A DNA stretch of 64,000 nt from Agrobacterium tumefaciens (GTDB taxonomy: Bacteria > Pseudomonadota > Alphaproteobacteria > Rhizobiales > Rhizobiaceae): the NCBI GenBank assembly GCA_017744915.1, contig JAGIAH010000016.1, positions 1-64,000 on the forward strand, read 5' to 3'. Both the position numbers and the translations under genes were made by a program. Within the stretch, counting starts at the first letter, position 1. Each line of letters opens with the position of its first letter. The notes beneath the pieces were generated by a model. That model worked only from the letters and a program-made list of their open reading frames with translations, ran no database searches and was not told the origin of the DNA. Positions 43,732-53,100 of the stretch are shown here, one piece after another.

Positions 43732-45291
43732 ATGAATTCTGCACTTGGCATACACCACATCACCATGATCACCCAGAAGGTGCAGGCGAATGTGGATTTT
43801 TACGCCGGTTTCCTGGGGCTGCGGCTCGTCAAGCGCACGGCGGGCTTCGAAGACGCGATGCAGCTGCACCTGCTTTACGGCGACGACACCGCCTCGCCCG
43901 GTTCACTGCTGACCTTTCTGGTCTGGGAAGATGGCGGCCAGGGCCGCGTCGGGTACGGACAGACATTGGAAATCTCCGTGGCGATCGATCCCGCCGCAAT
44001 CGGTTTCTGGCTGACGCGGGCGCTGAAATTCGGCATGCGCGCCGAAGGTCCGTCGGATGAATTCGGCGCCCCCGTCATCCGGCTGAAAGACCCTGATGGC
44101 CTGATCGTCAAGCTTGTCGGCACCCATGCCTTTGCCGATGCGACGCCGCATGTGACGGCCGATATCTCCGCCGAAGACGCCATTCGCCGGATCTATGGCG
44201 CAACCATGCTGAGCGAGGTGCCGGAAGAAACCGTGGCGTTTCTGGAAAAACACTTCGGTTACCGGCAGGAAAGCCAGGCGGGCGCGATCCGCCGGCTTAC
44301 CTCCGACAGCGGCGACATCATCGACGTGCGCGACGCGACCGGTTTCTGGTCCAGCGCGCCCGGCACCGGCACGGTCGACCACATCGCCTTCCGTGCAAAG
44401 GACATGGATGAGCTGAACTCGGTTCTCACCGGGTTGAAATCGCTGAATTCCAGCACCACCAACGCCCATGACCGGAAATATTTCCATTCGCTCTACGTCC
44501 GCGAACCGGGCGGCGTGCTGATTGAAATGGCGACCGATGGGCCCGGCATGACGGTGGACGAACCGCTGGCAACGCTCGGCAAAGAATTGTTCATTCCGCC
44601 GCTTTTCATGAAGGATGAGGCGGATGTGCGCGTCGCCCTGCCGCAATTTGCAATGCCGGGTGAAGAGCGGATCGTTTATCGCGACCTGCCCTTCGTGCAC
44701 CGTTTTTATACGCCCGAAGAACCTGACGGCAGCACCATCATCCTGCTGCACGGTTCCGGCGGCAGTGAAACGAGCCTGATGCCGCTGGCGCACCGGGCGG
44801 CACCCGGCGCCACCCTTCTCGGCGTGCGCGGCCGCAGCACGGAAGAGGATATCGCCCGCTGGTTCCGACGCTTCCCGGATTTCAGCTTTGACCAGAAGGA
44901 TATCGTCTCAGAAGCGGAGGCCTTCGCCGCCTTCGTGGAAGGAGCAATCCGCGCCTATGGTCTGGATCGCTCGAAACTGCGGTTTATCGGCCATTCCAAT
45001 GGCGCGAACTTCTACGCGGCCTTTGCGGCGCTTTATCCGGAGCTTGCCGGCAACGCCCTGCTCTATCGCCCGATGCCGGTTCTCGACACATGGCCGGAGG
45101 CCGATCTTTCCGGCCGCGATTTCCTGCTTGTTGCGGGAGAACGCGACAAATATCGCGACAAGGCGGGCGAGTTGCAGGGCAGGCTTGCGGCAAGCGGCGC
45201 AAGGGCCGAGATGAAAACGGTCGAGGACGGGCACGAGCTGGGGCTTACCGATGTCGAGGCGGCGCGGCACTGGCTGGCGGATGCTTCCTGA
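43732..45291 (+). CDS. Fusion: ring-cleaving dioxygenase-like VOC domains and alpha/beta hydrolase
   Basis: 519 residues. Residues about 1-300 form the paired VOC modules of the MhqO/PcpA-like dioxygenase family, with metal ligands in LGIHHITM, VDHIAF and GGVLIEMATD. Residues about 305-519 are a carboxylesterase/MhqD-like hydrolase with LLHGSGGSET, the nucleophile elbow GHSNGANFYAAF and a final EDGHELGL histidine. In Bacillus the two activities come from neighbouring genes that protect against quinones. Here they are one chain. The quinone role is inferred from those homologues. The gene is monocistronic. Confidence 0.9.
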   Translation: MNSALGIHHITMITQKVQANVDFYAGFLGLRLVKRTAGFEDAMQLHLLYGDDTASPGSLLTFLVWEDGGQGRVGYGQTLEISVAIDPAAIGFWLTRALKFGMRAEGPSDEFGAPVIRLKDPDGLIVKLVGTHAFADATPHVTADISAEDAIRRIYGATMLSEVPEETVAFLEKHFGYRQESQAGAIRRLTSDSGDIIDVRDATGFWSSAPGTGTVDHIAFRAKDMDELNSVLTGLKSLNSSTTNAHDRKYFHSLYVREPGGVLIEMATDGPGMTVDEPLATLGKELFIPPLFMKDEADVRVALPQFAMPGEERIVYRDLPFVHRFYTPEEPDGSTIILLHGSGGSETSLMPLAHRAAPGATLLGVRGRSTEEDIARWFRRFPDFSFDQKDIVSEAEAFAAFVEGAIRAYGLDRSKLRFIGHSNGANFYAAFAALYPELAGNALLYRPMPVLDTWPEADLSGRDFLLVAGERDKYRDKAGELQGRLAASGARAEMKTVEDGHELGLTDVEAARHWLADAS

Positions 45292-45325
45292 TTGGAGTGC
45301 GCATGGGGTCGAGCGAATGCGCCTT

Positions 45326-45356
45326 GCGTTCTTCTCCCCGCCGGGGAGAAGAACGC
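45326..45356. repeat. Second half-copy of repeat family B
   Basis: GCGTTCTTCTCCCCG (45326-45340) is perfectly inverted in CGGGGAGAAGAACGC (45342-45356), a 15-bp palindrome with one central base. It starts 34 bp after the fusion gene. Confidence 0.85.
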
Positions 45357-45458
45357 GGCACTCGCTCGCTCTCCCCGTTACCCACACCTCCATCAACCGG
45401 GCCTTGCATAAACTCCCCAAAAGAGCTTTAAAAACAGCTTGGTAATTGGAGAGCCCGT

Positions 45459-48233
45459 TTGGACATCCCGCTGTTTATCCTCGCCCTTGTCGCGGCATTC
45501 ATCTACACGCTGGTCGCGAGCATCCGCAATTCAAGCCGAATCAAGTCTCTGGAGCGGGAGGTTCACAGCCTCAAGCGGCTGATGGCCGCAGGCGTTGCGG
45601 CTCCTGTGATGGCGCGGGTGGAGAGCGCGGAAACCGCGGAAACGGAAAGCGAAGCCGCGCCGGAAGCAACAGCCTTCCAGGCTGAATATGTATCCGAGCA
45701 GGAAGAAGCCGCAGCCACGGCAGCACCGGAAGAGGTCGTGCGAGACGAAGCCCAGCCTGCGCTTGCCGCAACGGCCGTTGAAGCACCGGCGGCGAAGGAA
45801 AGCTTCGAAAGCCTGCTCGGCGCGCGCTGGGCGGTTTGGGCCGGTGGACTGGCGCTGGCGCTTGGCGGTATTTTCCTCGTCAAATATTCGATCGAATCGG
45901 GTCTCCTGAGCCCGGCGGTCCGGCTGTCGCTCGCCGCCATTTTTGGCCTCGTGCTCGGGCTTGCCGGCGAGGCGATCCGCCGCAAGGCGGTGCCCGGCAT
46001 CGCTACCACCTATTCCAACGCCATGATACCGGGCGTGCTGACGGCGGCCGGCGCATTGACGCTGTTCGGCGTGGTTTATGCAGCCTATGGCATTTACGAC
46101 TATATCGGCCCGGGCACGGCATTTATCCTGCTTGGCCTCGTCGCCTTCGCCACCATCGGCCTGTCGTTGCTGCACGGACAGGCGCTGGCCGGTCTCGGCC
46201 TTCTCGGTTCGATGCTGACGCCGGCGCTGATTTCCACCGAGACGCCGAATATCTGGGCGCTTTTCGTCTTCCTGACGGTCGCGTGGCTTGCCACGGCAGC
46301 GGCCGCACGCCGGCAGGGCTGGACCGTGGTTCCGTCGCTTGGCAATGCCGGCCTCGGCCTCTGGGCGCTCGGCTATATCGGGTTTTCCGATACGATCAGT
46401 GCCGAACCGCCGACACTTGCCCTGCTCATCATGCTGGCCGGCACGATCTTCCTCTGGCCCGGAAAACAGCTCGACACCCCGCCCGCAGAAACGGCCGAAA
46501 CAGCAGTTCCCGAGCGGCGCGCGGTTCGTATCATGCGGCTTCTGCTGCGTCCGTCGCTCGCCATCAATCTCACGGTATCCATGGCCGTGATCCTGCCGGC
46601 CATCGGCGTCCTCTTTGCCGAGGGCAGCATCGACACCCATCCGGCTGTGGTCGTTTCGGCGCTCATAGCTGCACTTGCCGCCCTTGGCGCTGCCCGCCAC
46701 TATGCGGTCTGGCCCGCCATCATCGCCGCGCTCGGCGCGCAGACTGCGGTTTCTCTCATGTCGCGGCAGGGCATCGACTTCATCGGTCTCATCAATGATA
46801 CCGGCGTAACGCTTCCGCCCGTCGGAACAGGTTACACCGCGGAAATAGCCATGGCACTCGGCCTCGGCGCGATCCTGGTGCTGTGCGCCTTCTCCTTCCT
46901 GAAACGCAAGGGCGCCGAAGATGCGGATTTCGCCCAGCTCTGGGCCGGTATCGCAGCACTTTTCCCGGTCTGGCTCGCGACGGCAAGCTTCGTCGAATAT
47001 GGCAATCTCGGCCGTGACTGGCTGCACGCTGCCTACGGTCTCGGCCTCGGCTTCGTGCTGATCGCAGGTGCCGAATGGCTGCACCGGCAGAACAACGAGA
47101 CCTACCGCAAGCCGCTCAACATTCTCGTGCTCGGCTCCTTCGCCGCCTTCGCGCTTTGCCTGCACACGCTGACGGAAGGGCTTGTGACAACCGTGTTGCT
47201 TTCCGTCATTGGCTTCGCCTATGTGCTGGCAAGCCGCCAGCGCAACTGGGAGGTTCTGCCCTGGGTGATGGCGGTGGCAAGCGTTGCCGTTCTCGGCCGC
47301 ATCGCCTGGGAACCCACCATCGTCGGCCCGCAAAATCTCGGCACCACGCCGGTCTTCAACGCGCTTCTGCCGGGTTATGGCATTCCCGCCCTTCTGGCCG
47401 TCGCCTCTGCCTGGCTGCTGCGTGACTGGCCGGGTGTCCGCGCCAAGAATTTCCTGCAGGCGATTGCCAGCGTCATGGGCCTTCTGGCTGTGGCCGTCCT
47501 CATCCGCCACGCGATGAATGGCGGCACGCTGGATGACAGCGTACCGACACTTGGCGAACAGTCGATCTATACGCTGCTGACCATTGGCTTCTCAGGTGTC
47601 TTGATGACGCTCGATCTCAAGAGCCCCAGCCCCGTCTTCCGTTACGGTTCGATGATTGCCGGCGTGATTGCCGTCATCAACGTGCTGACGATGCATTTCT
47701 TCACGCTCAACCCCTATTTCACGGGCGAGAATACCGGTCGCATCCCGGTCCTCAACCTGCTGCTCATCGGTTACCTGTTGCCGGCGCTCGCCTATGGCGG
47801 CCTTGCCTATTTTGCGCGGGGAAAACGTCCGCCGCCCTATGTCAGCATGCTGGCGGTGGCGGGTGCCGCACTCGGTTTTGCCTGGGCCACGCTTTCGGTG
47901 CGCCGTTTCTGGCAGGGCGAAAACATCGCCGACTGGAAGGGCTTCCTGCAGGGCGAGACCTACAGCTATTCGGTGGTCTGGCTGCTGATCGGTGTGCTGC
48001 TGCTCGTGCTCGGCTCGCGCTTTAATGCCCGCAGCCTGCGTCTGGCATCGGCCGCCTTCGTGCTGATCTCCGTCGCCAAGGCCTTCCTGATCGACATGAG
48101 CAATCTGGAAGGTGTGCTGAGAGCACTGTCCTTCATCGGGCTTGGCGCGGTGCTGATCGGCATTGGCTTGTTTTACCAGAAAATCCTCACCCGGAAGCCT
48201 GCCCTTCGCGACCCGCGACAAGCCGATACATGA
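45459..48233 (+). CDS. DUF2339 giant multi-pass membrane protein
   Basis: 924 residues. The N-terminus has one transmembrane helix, a short coiled coil (residues about 22-45), then an acidic Ala/Glu-rich linker (about 45-110). The sequence FESLLGARWAVWAGGLALALGGIFLVKYSIE starts a bundle of about 25 transmembrane helices that fills the rest. This is the DUF2339 plan; function is unknown, though envelope roles have been suggested. The start codon is TTG or GTG-like context near 45459 with gagag upstream and is the least certain part. Confidence 0.85.
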   Translation: MDIPLFILALVAAFIYTLVASIRNSSRIKSLEREVHSLKRLMAAGVAAPVMARVESAETAETESEAAPEATAFQAEYVSEQEEAAATAAPEEVVRDEAQPALAATAVEAPAAKESFESLLGARWAVWAGGLALALGGIFLVKYSIESGLLSPAVRLSLAAIFGLVLGLAGEAIRRKAVPGIATTYSNAMIPGVLTAAGALTLFGVVYAAYGIYDYIGPGTAFILLGLVAFATIGLSLLHGQALAGLGLLGSMLTPALISTETPNIWALFVFLTVAWLATAAAARRQGWTVVPSLGNAGLGLWALGYIGFSDTISAEPPTLALLIMLAGTIFLWPGKQLDTPPAETAETAVPERRAVRIMRLLLRPSLAINLTVSMAVILPAIGVLFAEGSIDTHPAVVVSALIAALAALGAARHYAVWPAIIAALGAQTAVSLMSRQGIDFIGLINDTGVTLPPVGTGYTAEIAMALGLGAILVLCAFSFLKRKGAEDADFAQLWAGIAALFPVWLATASFVEYGNLGRDWLHAAYGLGLGFVLIAGAEWLHRQNNETYRKPLNILVLGSFAAFALCLHTLTEGLVTTVLLSVIGFAYVLASRQRNWEVLPWVMAVASVAVLGRIAWEPTIVGPQNLGTTPVFNALLPGYGIPALLAVASAWLLRDWPGVRAKNFLQAIASVMGLLAVAVLIRHAMNGGTLDDSVPTLGEQSIYTLLTIGFSGVLMTLDLKSPSPVFRYGSMIAGVIAVINVLTMHFFTLNPYFTGENTGRIPVLNLLLIGYLLPALAYGGLAYFARGKRPPPYVSMLAVAGAALGFAWATLSVRRFWQGENIADWKGFLQGETYSYSVVWLLIGVLLLVLGSRFNARSLRLASAAFVLISVAKAFLIDMSNLEGVLRALSFIGLGAVLIGIGLFYQKILTRKPALRDPRQADT

Positions 48234-48294
48234 TGTCAATTGCGCGGGCGCGATTCCGCCTCTAAACAGCATTGCCAAAGCCGATGGAGTAGCA

Positions 48295-48936
48295 ATGCAG
48301 GCCCAATCTTTCGCGCCTTACGAATCGCTTGCCGAAGCGCTGATACCGCATGCCGCGGATAGCGGCGACGGCTCGCACGATCTCGCCCATATTCACCGCG
48401 TTTTCCGCAACGCCATGCGCATCCATGAGCAGGAAGGTGGCAATGGCACCGTGCTGGCGGCGAGCGTGCTTTTGCATGATTGCGTGGCCGTGGAGAAGAA
48501 CTCGCCCTTGCGGGCGCAGGCCTCGCGGCTGGCGGCGGAAAAAGCCTCGAGCATTCTGGACGCGCTCGGCTGGCAACGGCAGGATATCGATGCCGCCGCG
48601 CACGCCATCACCACCCACAGCTTTTCCGCCAATATCGAGCCGCAGACACTGGAAGCGAAAATCCTTCAGGATGCCGACCGGCTGGATGCCATCGGCATGG
48701 TCGGGGCGGCGCGCTGCTTTTATATTGCCGGGCGCATGGGCTCGGCGCTTTATGATCCGGCCGATCCGCTGGCGCAGGCACGGCCGCTGGACGACCGCGC
48801 CTTCGCCATCGACCATTTCGAAACTAAGCTGTTCAAACTGGCCGACGGCTTTCGCACCGAAACGGGACGGCAGATGGCAGAAGCCCGCCACGAGCGGTTG
48901 AAACAGGTGCTGGACCTGTTTCTCGATGAGATTTGA
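48295..48936 (+). CDS. HD-domain hydrolase, YedJ-like
   Basis: 213 residues from the ATG at 48295. The HD ligands are HDLAHIHRV (about 28), VLLHDCVAVEK (about 62) and ILQDADRLDAIG (about 123-134). The last motif is characteristic of the YedJ/YpgQ group of nucleotide pyrophosphohydrolases. An in-frame reading from 48163 overlaps the DUF2339 gene and is rejected. It is followed 11 bp later by the MOSC gene. Confidence 0.88.
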   Translation: MQAQSFAPYESLAEALIPHAADSGDGSHDLAHIHRVFRNAMRIHEQEGGNGTVLAASVLLHDCVAVEKNSPLRAQASRLAAEKASSILDALGWQRQDIDAAAHAITTHSFSANIEPQTLEAKILQDADRLDAIGMVGAARCFYIAGRMGSALYDPADPLAQARPLDDRAFAIDHFETKLFKLADGFRTETGRQMAEARHERLKQVLDLFLDEI

Positions 48937-48947
48937 GGAGACCGAAA

Positions 48948-49790
48948 ATGCGTGTGACCGAACTCAACATCTATCCGCTGAAAAGCGCGCGCGGCATCGC
49001 CCTCTCCGAAAGCCACGTTTCGGCGGAAGGCCTGCCGGGCGACCGCCGCGCCATGCTGACCGACCCTTCCGGCCATTTCATCACCCAGCGTGAATTGCCG
49101 GATATCGCCACCGTGCTGGCGCGGCATGTGGATGGCGGCATGGCGCTTTCGCGCGAGAAGAACGGTGAGATTTTCGCACGCCCCTCCGGGCAGCGCATGG
49201 ATGTGGCCGTGTGGAAATCGATCGTCAGCGCCAATATCGCCGATGACGACACCAACGACACGCTTTCGGCATGGCTCGGGCGCGAGGTGAAGCTCGCCTT
49301 TTTCGACGATGCCTCCAACCGCATTGCAAGCCTTGAATGGACGGGCAATGAAACGCCCGTCACCTTTGCCGATGGCTATCAGATCCTCGTCACCACCACC
49401 GCCTCGCTTGCCGCACTGAACGACAATATGCGCGACAATGGCGAGGACGCCGTGGGTATGGAACGGTTCCGGCCGAATATCGTGCTGGATACGGACGAAG
49501 CATGGGCGGAGGATCGCTGGGCGGCCATCGAGATCGGCGGCATTCGTTTCGATCTCGTCAAGCCCTGCGCCCGCTGCATCATGACCACGCAGGACCAGAT
49601 GACCGGCTCCCGCGACGTGCCCTCCCCCATGAAGGCCATGGGCCGCATCCGCATGTCCGGAGACCGGCGCGTGCCGGGCCCGCTGTTCGGCTGGAACGTG
49701 ACGCCGCGCGGTCAGGGCAGGCTCTCGGTCGGCGATGTGGCAAAGGTGGTTGAGGAACGGCCAGAGGGCTGGGCGATCAAGCGGCGGTAG
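48948..49790 (+). CDS. MOSC-domain molybdenum-cofactor sulfurtransferase-like protein (YcbX type)
   Basis: 280 residues. An N-terminal beta-barrel MOSC_N domain (VTELNIYPLKSARGIAL..GDRRAMLTD) precedes the MOSC domain with the conserved Cys of KPCARCIMTT (about 205-215). YcbX-like proteins use molybdenum cofactor to reduce N-hydroxylated compounds. A clear ribosome-binding site (gaggag) precedes ATG 48948; an earlier in-frame start at 48933 overlaps the HD gene. Confidence 0.93.
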   Translation: MRVTELNIYPLKSARGIALSESHVSAEGLPGDRRAMLTDPSGHFITQRELPDIATVLARHVDGGMALSREKNGEIFARPSGQRMDVAVWKSIVSANIADDDTNDTLSAWLGREVKLAFFDDASNRIASLEWTGNETPVTFADGYQILVTTTASLAALNDNMRDNGEDAVGMERFRPNIVLDTDEAWAEDRWAAIEIGGIRFDLVKPCARCIMTTQDQMTGSRDVPSPMKAMGRIRMSGDRRVPGPLFGWNVTPRGQGRLSVGDVAKVVEERPEGWAIKRR

Positions 49791-49862
49791 GCGGAGTGAA
49801 ATTATAAGTTGATATCTAAAAAATAAAAATCAATCATGGGTTATATTATCGGAGATAATGCC

Positions 49863-50369
49863 ATGATCGATTTTCTCAACGCCATTTCGAATAATCACAT
49901 ATCTGTCGTTGCCACGATAGGGATATTGGTGTGCCTGGCGGGCTTACTTTTATGTTTCTTTTCCGCAGGCAAAACCCATGGCGTGGTGCTTGCACTCGTC
50001 GGCGCGGTTTTCACCGCACTACCCTTTATCACCAGCATGAAGGTCAATAAGGACGGGCTGGAAATTCTGACGAACAGCCAGGAAGTCAACACCAAGCTGG
50101 CGGCTTCGGTTGCGCAACAAACAAAGGCGATAGAAGAACTCAAGCTCGGTCTCGCGGCACTTGATACTGTTGTCAGGACCTTTGCAAAAGAGCCGTCGCT
50201 CGGCTCCAACAATTCCTTTGTGCCTCAGGTAGACTGGTCGGTTGTTCAGCAAAATCTGGGCACGTCAATCAACAATTCCGATACGCTTCTCGACGATATC
50301 CAGAAACGGCAGCAGAGCCTTGAAGGAATTCTCAACCGCAATGGCGCGCTGATAAACAAGATGTATTGA
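49863..50369 (+). CDS. Orphan protein with membrane anchor and coiled coil
   Basis: 168 residues from the ATG at 49863, which has a GGAGA ribosome-binding site; ATG 49836 has none. Two N-terminal transmembrane helices (about residues 13-32 and 38-58) are followed by a soluble tail with coiled-coil character (LAASVAQQTKAIEELKLGLAALDTVVRTF and NNSDTLLDDIQKRQQSLEGILNR). AT content is visibly higher here than in neighbouring genes. No catalytic motif or family is recognised. It may have been acquired. Confidence 0.75.
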   Translation: MIDFLNAISNNHISVVATIGILVCLAGLLLCFFSAGKTHGVVLALVGAVFTALPFITSMKVNKDGLEILTNSQEVNTKLAASVAQQTKAIEELKLGLAALDTVVRTFAKEPSLGSNNSFVPQVDWSVVQQNLGTSINNSDTLLDDIQKRQQSLEGILNRNGALINKMY

Positions 50370-50522
50370 AGACGCCGTCCCATCAGCATCACGAATAGTG
50401 CCGTCAAGAAAAGTCGCTAGTGGGGTCGGCTGACAAAAGATAATATTCATCCCATCATAGAGGAATCCGCAGCAAGCCATGGCTCTTTCTTTTGGGCGCG
50501 GCGCTGTGATGGGGGAATGTTC

Positions 50523-51737
50523 ATGTCGCAAGCCACACGCCAGACCATGCCCTGGCTGATCATCGCAGCCGGGTCGCTGATTGCGGTCATGACCTTCGGT
50601 CCCCGCTCGGCCATGGGCTTCTTCCAGTTGCCGATGCTTGCCGATACCGGCTGGGATCGCTCCACCTTCGGTCTCGCCATGGCCCTGCAGAACCTGTTCT
50701 GGGGCCTTGGCCAGCCGTTCTTCGGCGCAATCGCGGATAAATATGGCACGGGCCGCGTGCTGGTGCTTTCCGGCATCCTTTATGCTGCCGGCCTCATCTG
50801 CATGTCCTTCGGCACCTCGCCCTTCTGGCTGCATTTCGGCGGTGGCGTGCTTGTCGGGCTTGGCATTGCCGCCGGTTCCTTCAGCGTCATTCTCTCCGCC
50901 TTTGCGCGTCATGTCACGCCGCAGCAGCGTTCGCTCGCCTTCGGCATCGGCACGGCGGCGGGTTCGGCCGGTATGTTCCTGTTTGCGCCCATCAGCCAGG
51001 GGCTGATTTCCGCCTATGGCTGGTCGGACAGCCTCGTCTGGCTGGCCGCCATGATGATGCTGGTGCCGCTGCTTGCTTTTCCCATGCGCGGCAATGCCTC
51101 CTCCGGCAGCCAGTCGCAGGCGCAGTTCCAGCAGACCGCCGGCGAAGCGCTGAAGGAAGCGCTTGGCCACAAGAGCTATCTGCTTCTGACCACCGGCTTT
51201 TTCGTCTGCGGCTTTCAGGTGGCCTTCATCACCGCGCATTTCCCGGCCTATCTCGGCGATATCGGCATCGAACCGCGTTACGCCGTCATTGCCATGGCGT
51301 TGATCGGCTTCTTTAATGTCATCGGGTCGCTCGCCGCCGGGGTTATCGCCCAGCGTTATTCGAAACCCTATCTGCTGGCCTATATCTATATCGCCCGTTC
51401 GGTCGTGGTCACGGCCTTCCTGCTGCTGCCGCAATCCCCGCTTTCGGTCATCCTCTTCGCCTCCGTCATGGGCGTTCTGTGGCTTTCCACCGTGCCGCCC
51501 ACCAATGCGCTGGTGGCGATCATGTTCGGCACGCGCCATCTCGGCATGCTGGGCGGCGTGGTTTTCCTCACCCACCAGATCGGCTCGTTCCTCGGCGTCT
51601 GGCTGGGCGGTTTCCTCTACGACAGGTTCGGCACCTACGATATCGTCTGGTGGCTCGGCGTCGGCATGGGAATTTTTGCGGCCATCGTGCACTGGCCCAT
51701 TCAGGAGCGGCCGGCGCCGCGCCCGGCAATGGCCTGA
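50523..51737 (+). CDS. MFS transporter, oxalate/formate antiporter-like group
   Basis: 404 residues with twelve transmembrane helices. The first half has GFFQLPMLADTGWDRSTFGLAMALQNLFWGLGQPFFGAIADKYGTGRV, i.e. motif A GAIADKYG. The second half contains GNASSG as the central loop and RFGTYDIVWW near the end. Substrate is unknown. The ATG at 50523 has good spacing from GGGGGA; the ATG at 50517 sits too close. The stop is 29 bp from the convergent recO. Confidence 0.88.
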   Translation: MSQATRQTMPWLIIAAGSLIAVMTFGPRSAMGFFQLPMLADTGWDRSTFGLAMALQNLFWGLGQPFFGAIADKYGTGRVLVLSGILYAAGLICMSFGTSPFWLHFGGGVLVGLGIAAGSFSVILSAFARHVTPQQRSLAFGIGTAAGSAGMFLFAPISQGLISAYGWSDSLVWLAAMMMLVPLLAFPMRGNASSGSQSQAQFQQTAGEALKEALGHKSYLLLTTGFFVCGFQVAFITAHFPAYLGDIGIEPRYAVIAMALIGFFNVIGSLAAGVIAQRYSKPYLLAYIYIARSVVVTAFLLLPQSPLSVILFASVMGVLWLSTVPPTNALVAIMFGTRHLGMLGGVVFLTHQIGSFLGVWLGGFLYDRFGTYDIVWWLGVGMGIFAAIVHWPIQERPAPRPAMA

Positions 51738-51766
51738 GATCAGAGCGCTTTCGCTTTTGGAAAGGC

Positions 51767-52531
51767 CTATCCGGCCTTATCGAGCGCGGGCGGTGACGCC
51801 CTGCCCTCCAGCGCCTTCAGCGCCGCCTGCACGAAACCGTCGCGGGCGGCGTTTTCATTGAGGCCGCGCGGATCGTAGACATGCCGGTTGAGGAAGTGCG
51901 CCGTCAGCCGGAAGGCGGCCGCGAGGCTCTCGCGATCGGCCGCCTTGGATTGCCCCTCGCCGAGAAAGGCGGGAAGCGCAAGCATCCTCTCCGCATAGGG
52001 TGCGCCCGCCGTGCGGCACACCGCCCTGCCCGTCTTCGGCGAGACATAGATGAGATCGGTGCGCAGCCCCGTTGCCGCACATTCGGTAAGATCAAGGCCG
52101 AAACCGAGCTCGTTCAGCACCGCCAGTTCGAAGCGCACGAAGAGTTCGCCGGCGTCGACGGGATCGTGGAGATTGTCGAGAATGATATCGAGCGCCTGGT
52201 AAAGATGCGGATGCGGATCACGCTCCGGCAGAAGCCTGAGCAGAGCGCCCATGGCCTGCACGCCAAAAACGGCGGTCGCCGTCTCCATCAGCTGTGCTGC
52301 GCGCAATTGCAGCGGCTCGATGCGGAATTCACCGAGATGGTCATGAAGCCGCGCCCGCCAGATGACATCCACCCGGTTTCCCGCCTGCAGCACCGGCTGC
52401 ATTGTGCGAGACCGGCCGGAGCGCACCATTCCCAGATGGCGGCCGCGCGAAGGCGTCATCACCTCGGCGATGACACTCGTCTCGCCATGGCGTTTTACGC
52501 CGAGAATGATCGCCTCATCCTGCCACTGCAT
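51767..52531 (-). CDS. recO: DNA repair protein RecO
   Basis: 254 residues. The OB-fold N-terminus [27 protein letters not shown] and the central [13 protein letters not shown] are typical. The C-terminal helical domain has [23 protein letters not shown], where the zinc-finger cysteines of some RecO proteins are not all kept. RecO loads RecA together with RecR. It stands behind the era-rnc-lepB group in many alphaproteobacteria, but here a receiver and a Crp-type gene separate them. Confidence 0.93.
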   Translation of the reverse strand: MQWQDEAIILGVKRHGETSVIAEVMTPSRGRHLGMVRSGRSRTMQPVLQAGNRVDVIWRARLHDHLGEFRIEPLQLRAAQLMETATAVFGVQAMGALLRLLPERDPHPHLYQALDIILDNLHDPVDAGELFVRFELAVLNELGFGLDLTECAATGLRTDLIYVSPKTGRAVCRTAGAPYAERMLALPAFLGEGQSKAADRESLAAAFRLTAHFLNRHVYDPRGLNENAARDGFVQAALKALEGRASPPALDKAG

Positions 52532-52587
52532 GAAACCTGTCCGAATTTCGATTCAAGCCCGATCATAACCGATCTGGCGGCGAAACG

Positions 52588-52965
52588 TTATTCTTTTACG
52601 GCATTTCCGGTGACGCCGACGAGGCTGAGGACAAAACCGATGACTTCGTTTTCACCGAAAGGCTTGCTGAGCAAGGGCGTGTGCAGGAGATCTTCCGGAA
52701 AACCCGTCGTATCGCCGTAGCCGCTGACGAAACCGAAGGCGATGCCCGCCTCGCGTAGCCCCCGCGCGAAATCGAAGCTCTTGCCGTCCGTCAGGCTGAC
52801 ATCGAGAAGCACACAGTCGGCGCTGTCCTCTTCCACGGCCTGCCTGGCATGTGCCAGCGTGGTGGCGATGACGACGATTTCCACACCCATGGACTGGAGA
52901 ACCGCTTCGACATCAAGCGCCACCAGATATTCATCCTCAACGATGATAACCCGTTGTGGCACCAT
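52588..52965 (-). CDS. Stand-alone response regulator receiver
   Basis: 125 residues from MVPQRVIIVEDEY (start 52965); the in-frame upstream reading to 53088 is not supported. Receiver features are the acidic pair VEDEY, phospho-Asp in CVLLDVSLTDG (about 54-58), the Thr/Ser switch FVSGYGD and the Lys in LLSKPFG. No output domain is present, so it works by protein interaction or as phosphate sink. The gene precedes recO and follows a Crp/Fnr gene on the same strand. Confidence 0.93.
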   Translation of the reverse strand: MVPQRVIIVEDEYLVALDVEAVLQSMGVEIVVIATTLAHARQAVEEDSADCVLLDVSLTDGKSFDFARGLREAGIAFGFVSGYGDTTGFPEDLLHTPLLSKPFGENEVIGFVLSLVGVTGNAVKE

Positions 52966-53100
52966 ATGTTTTCTTCTTCCTAAATGAGGGAGCCGCCGGG
53001 CTTGAGCCGCGTCTCCGAAATGATTCTCCAATGAGATATCACCACAGGAGTCGCAAATTACGGCCCCACCGTCATTTAAAAAAGACATGTCGAAACAAGA

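Noticed and set aside
45531-47510. 659-codon minus-strand frame over the DUF2339 gene
   Set aside because: Arg/His/Gly/Asp-rich shadow opposite a clear multi-pass membrane protein.
50265-51692. 475-codon minus-strand frame over the MFS gene
   Set aside because: Low-complexity His/Gly/Asp-rich shadow.
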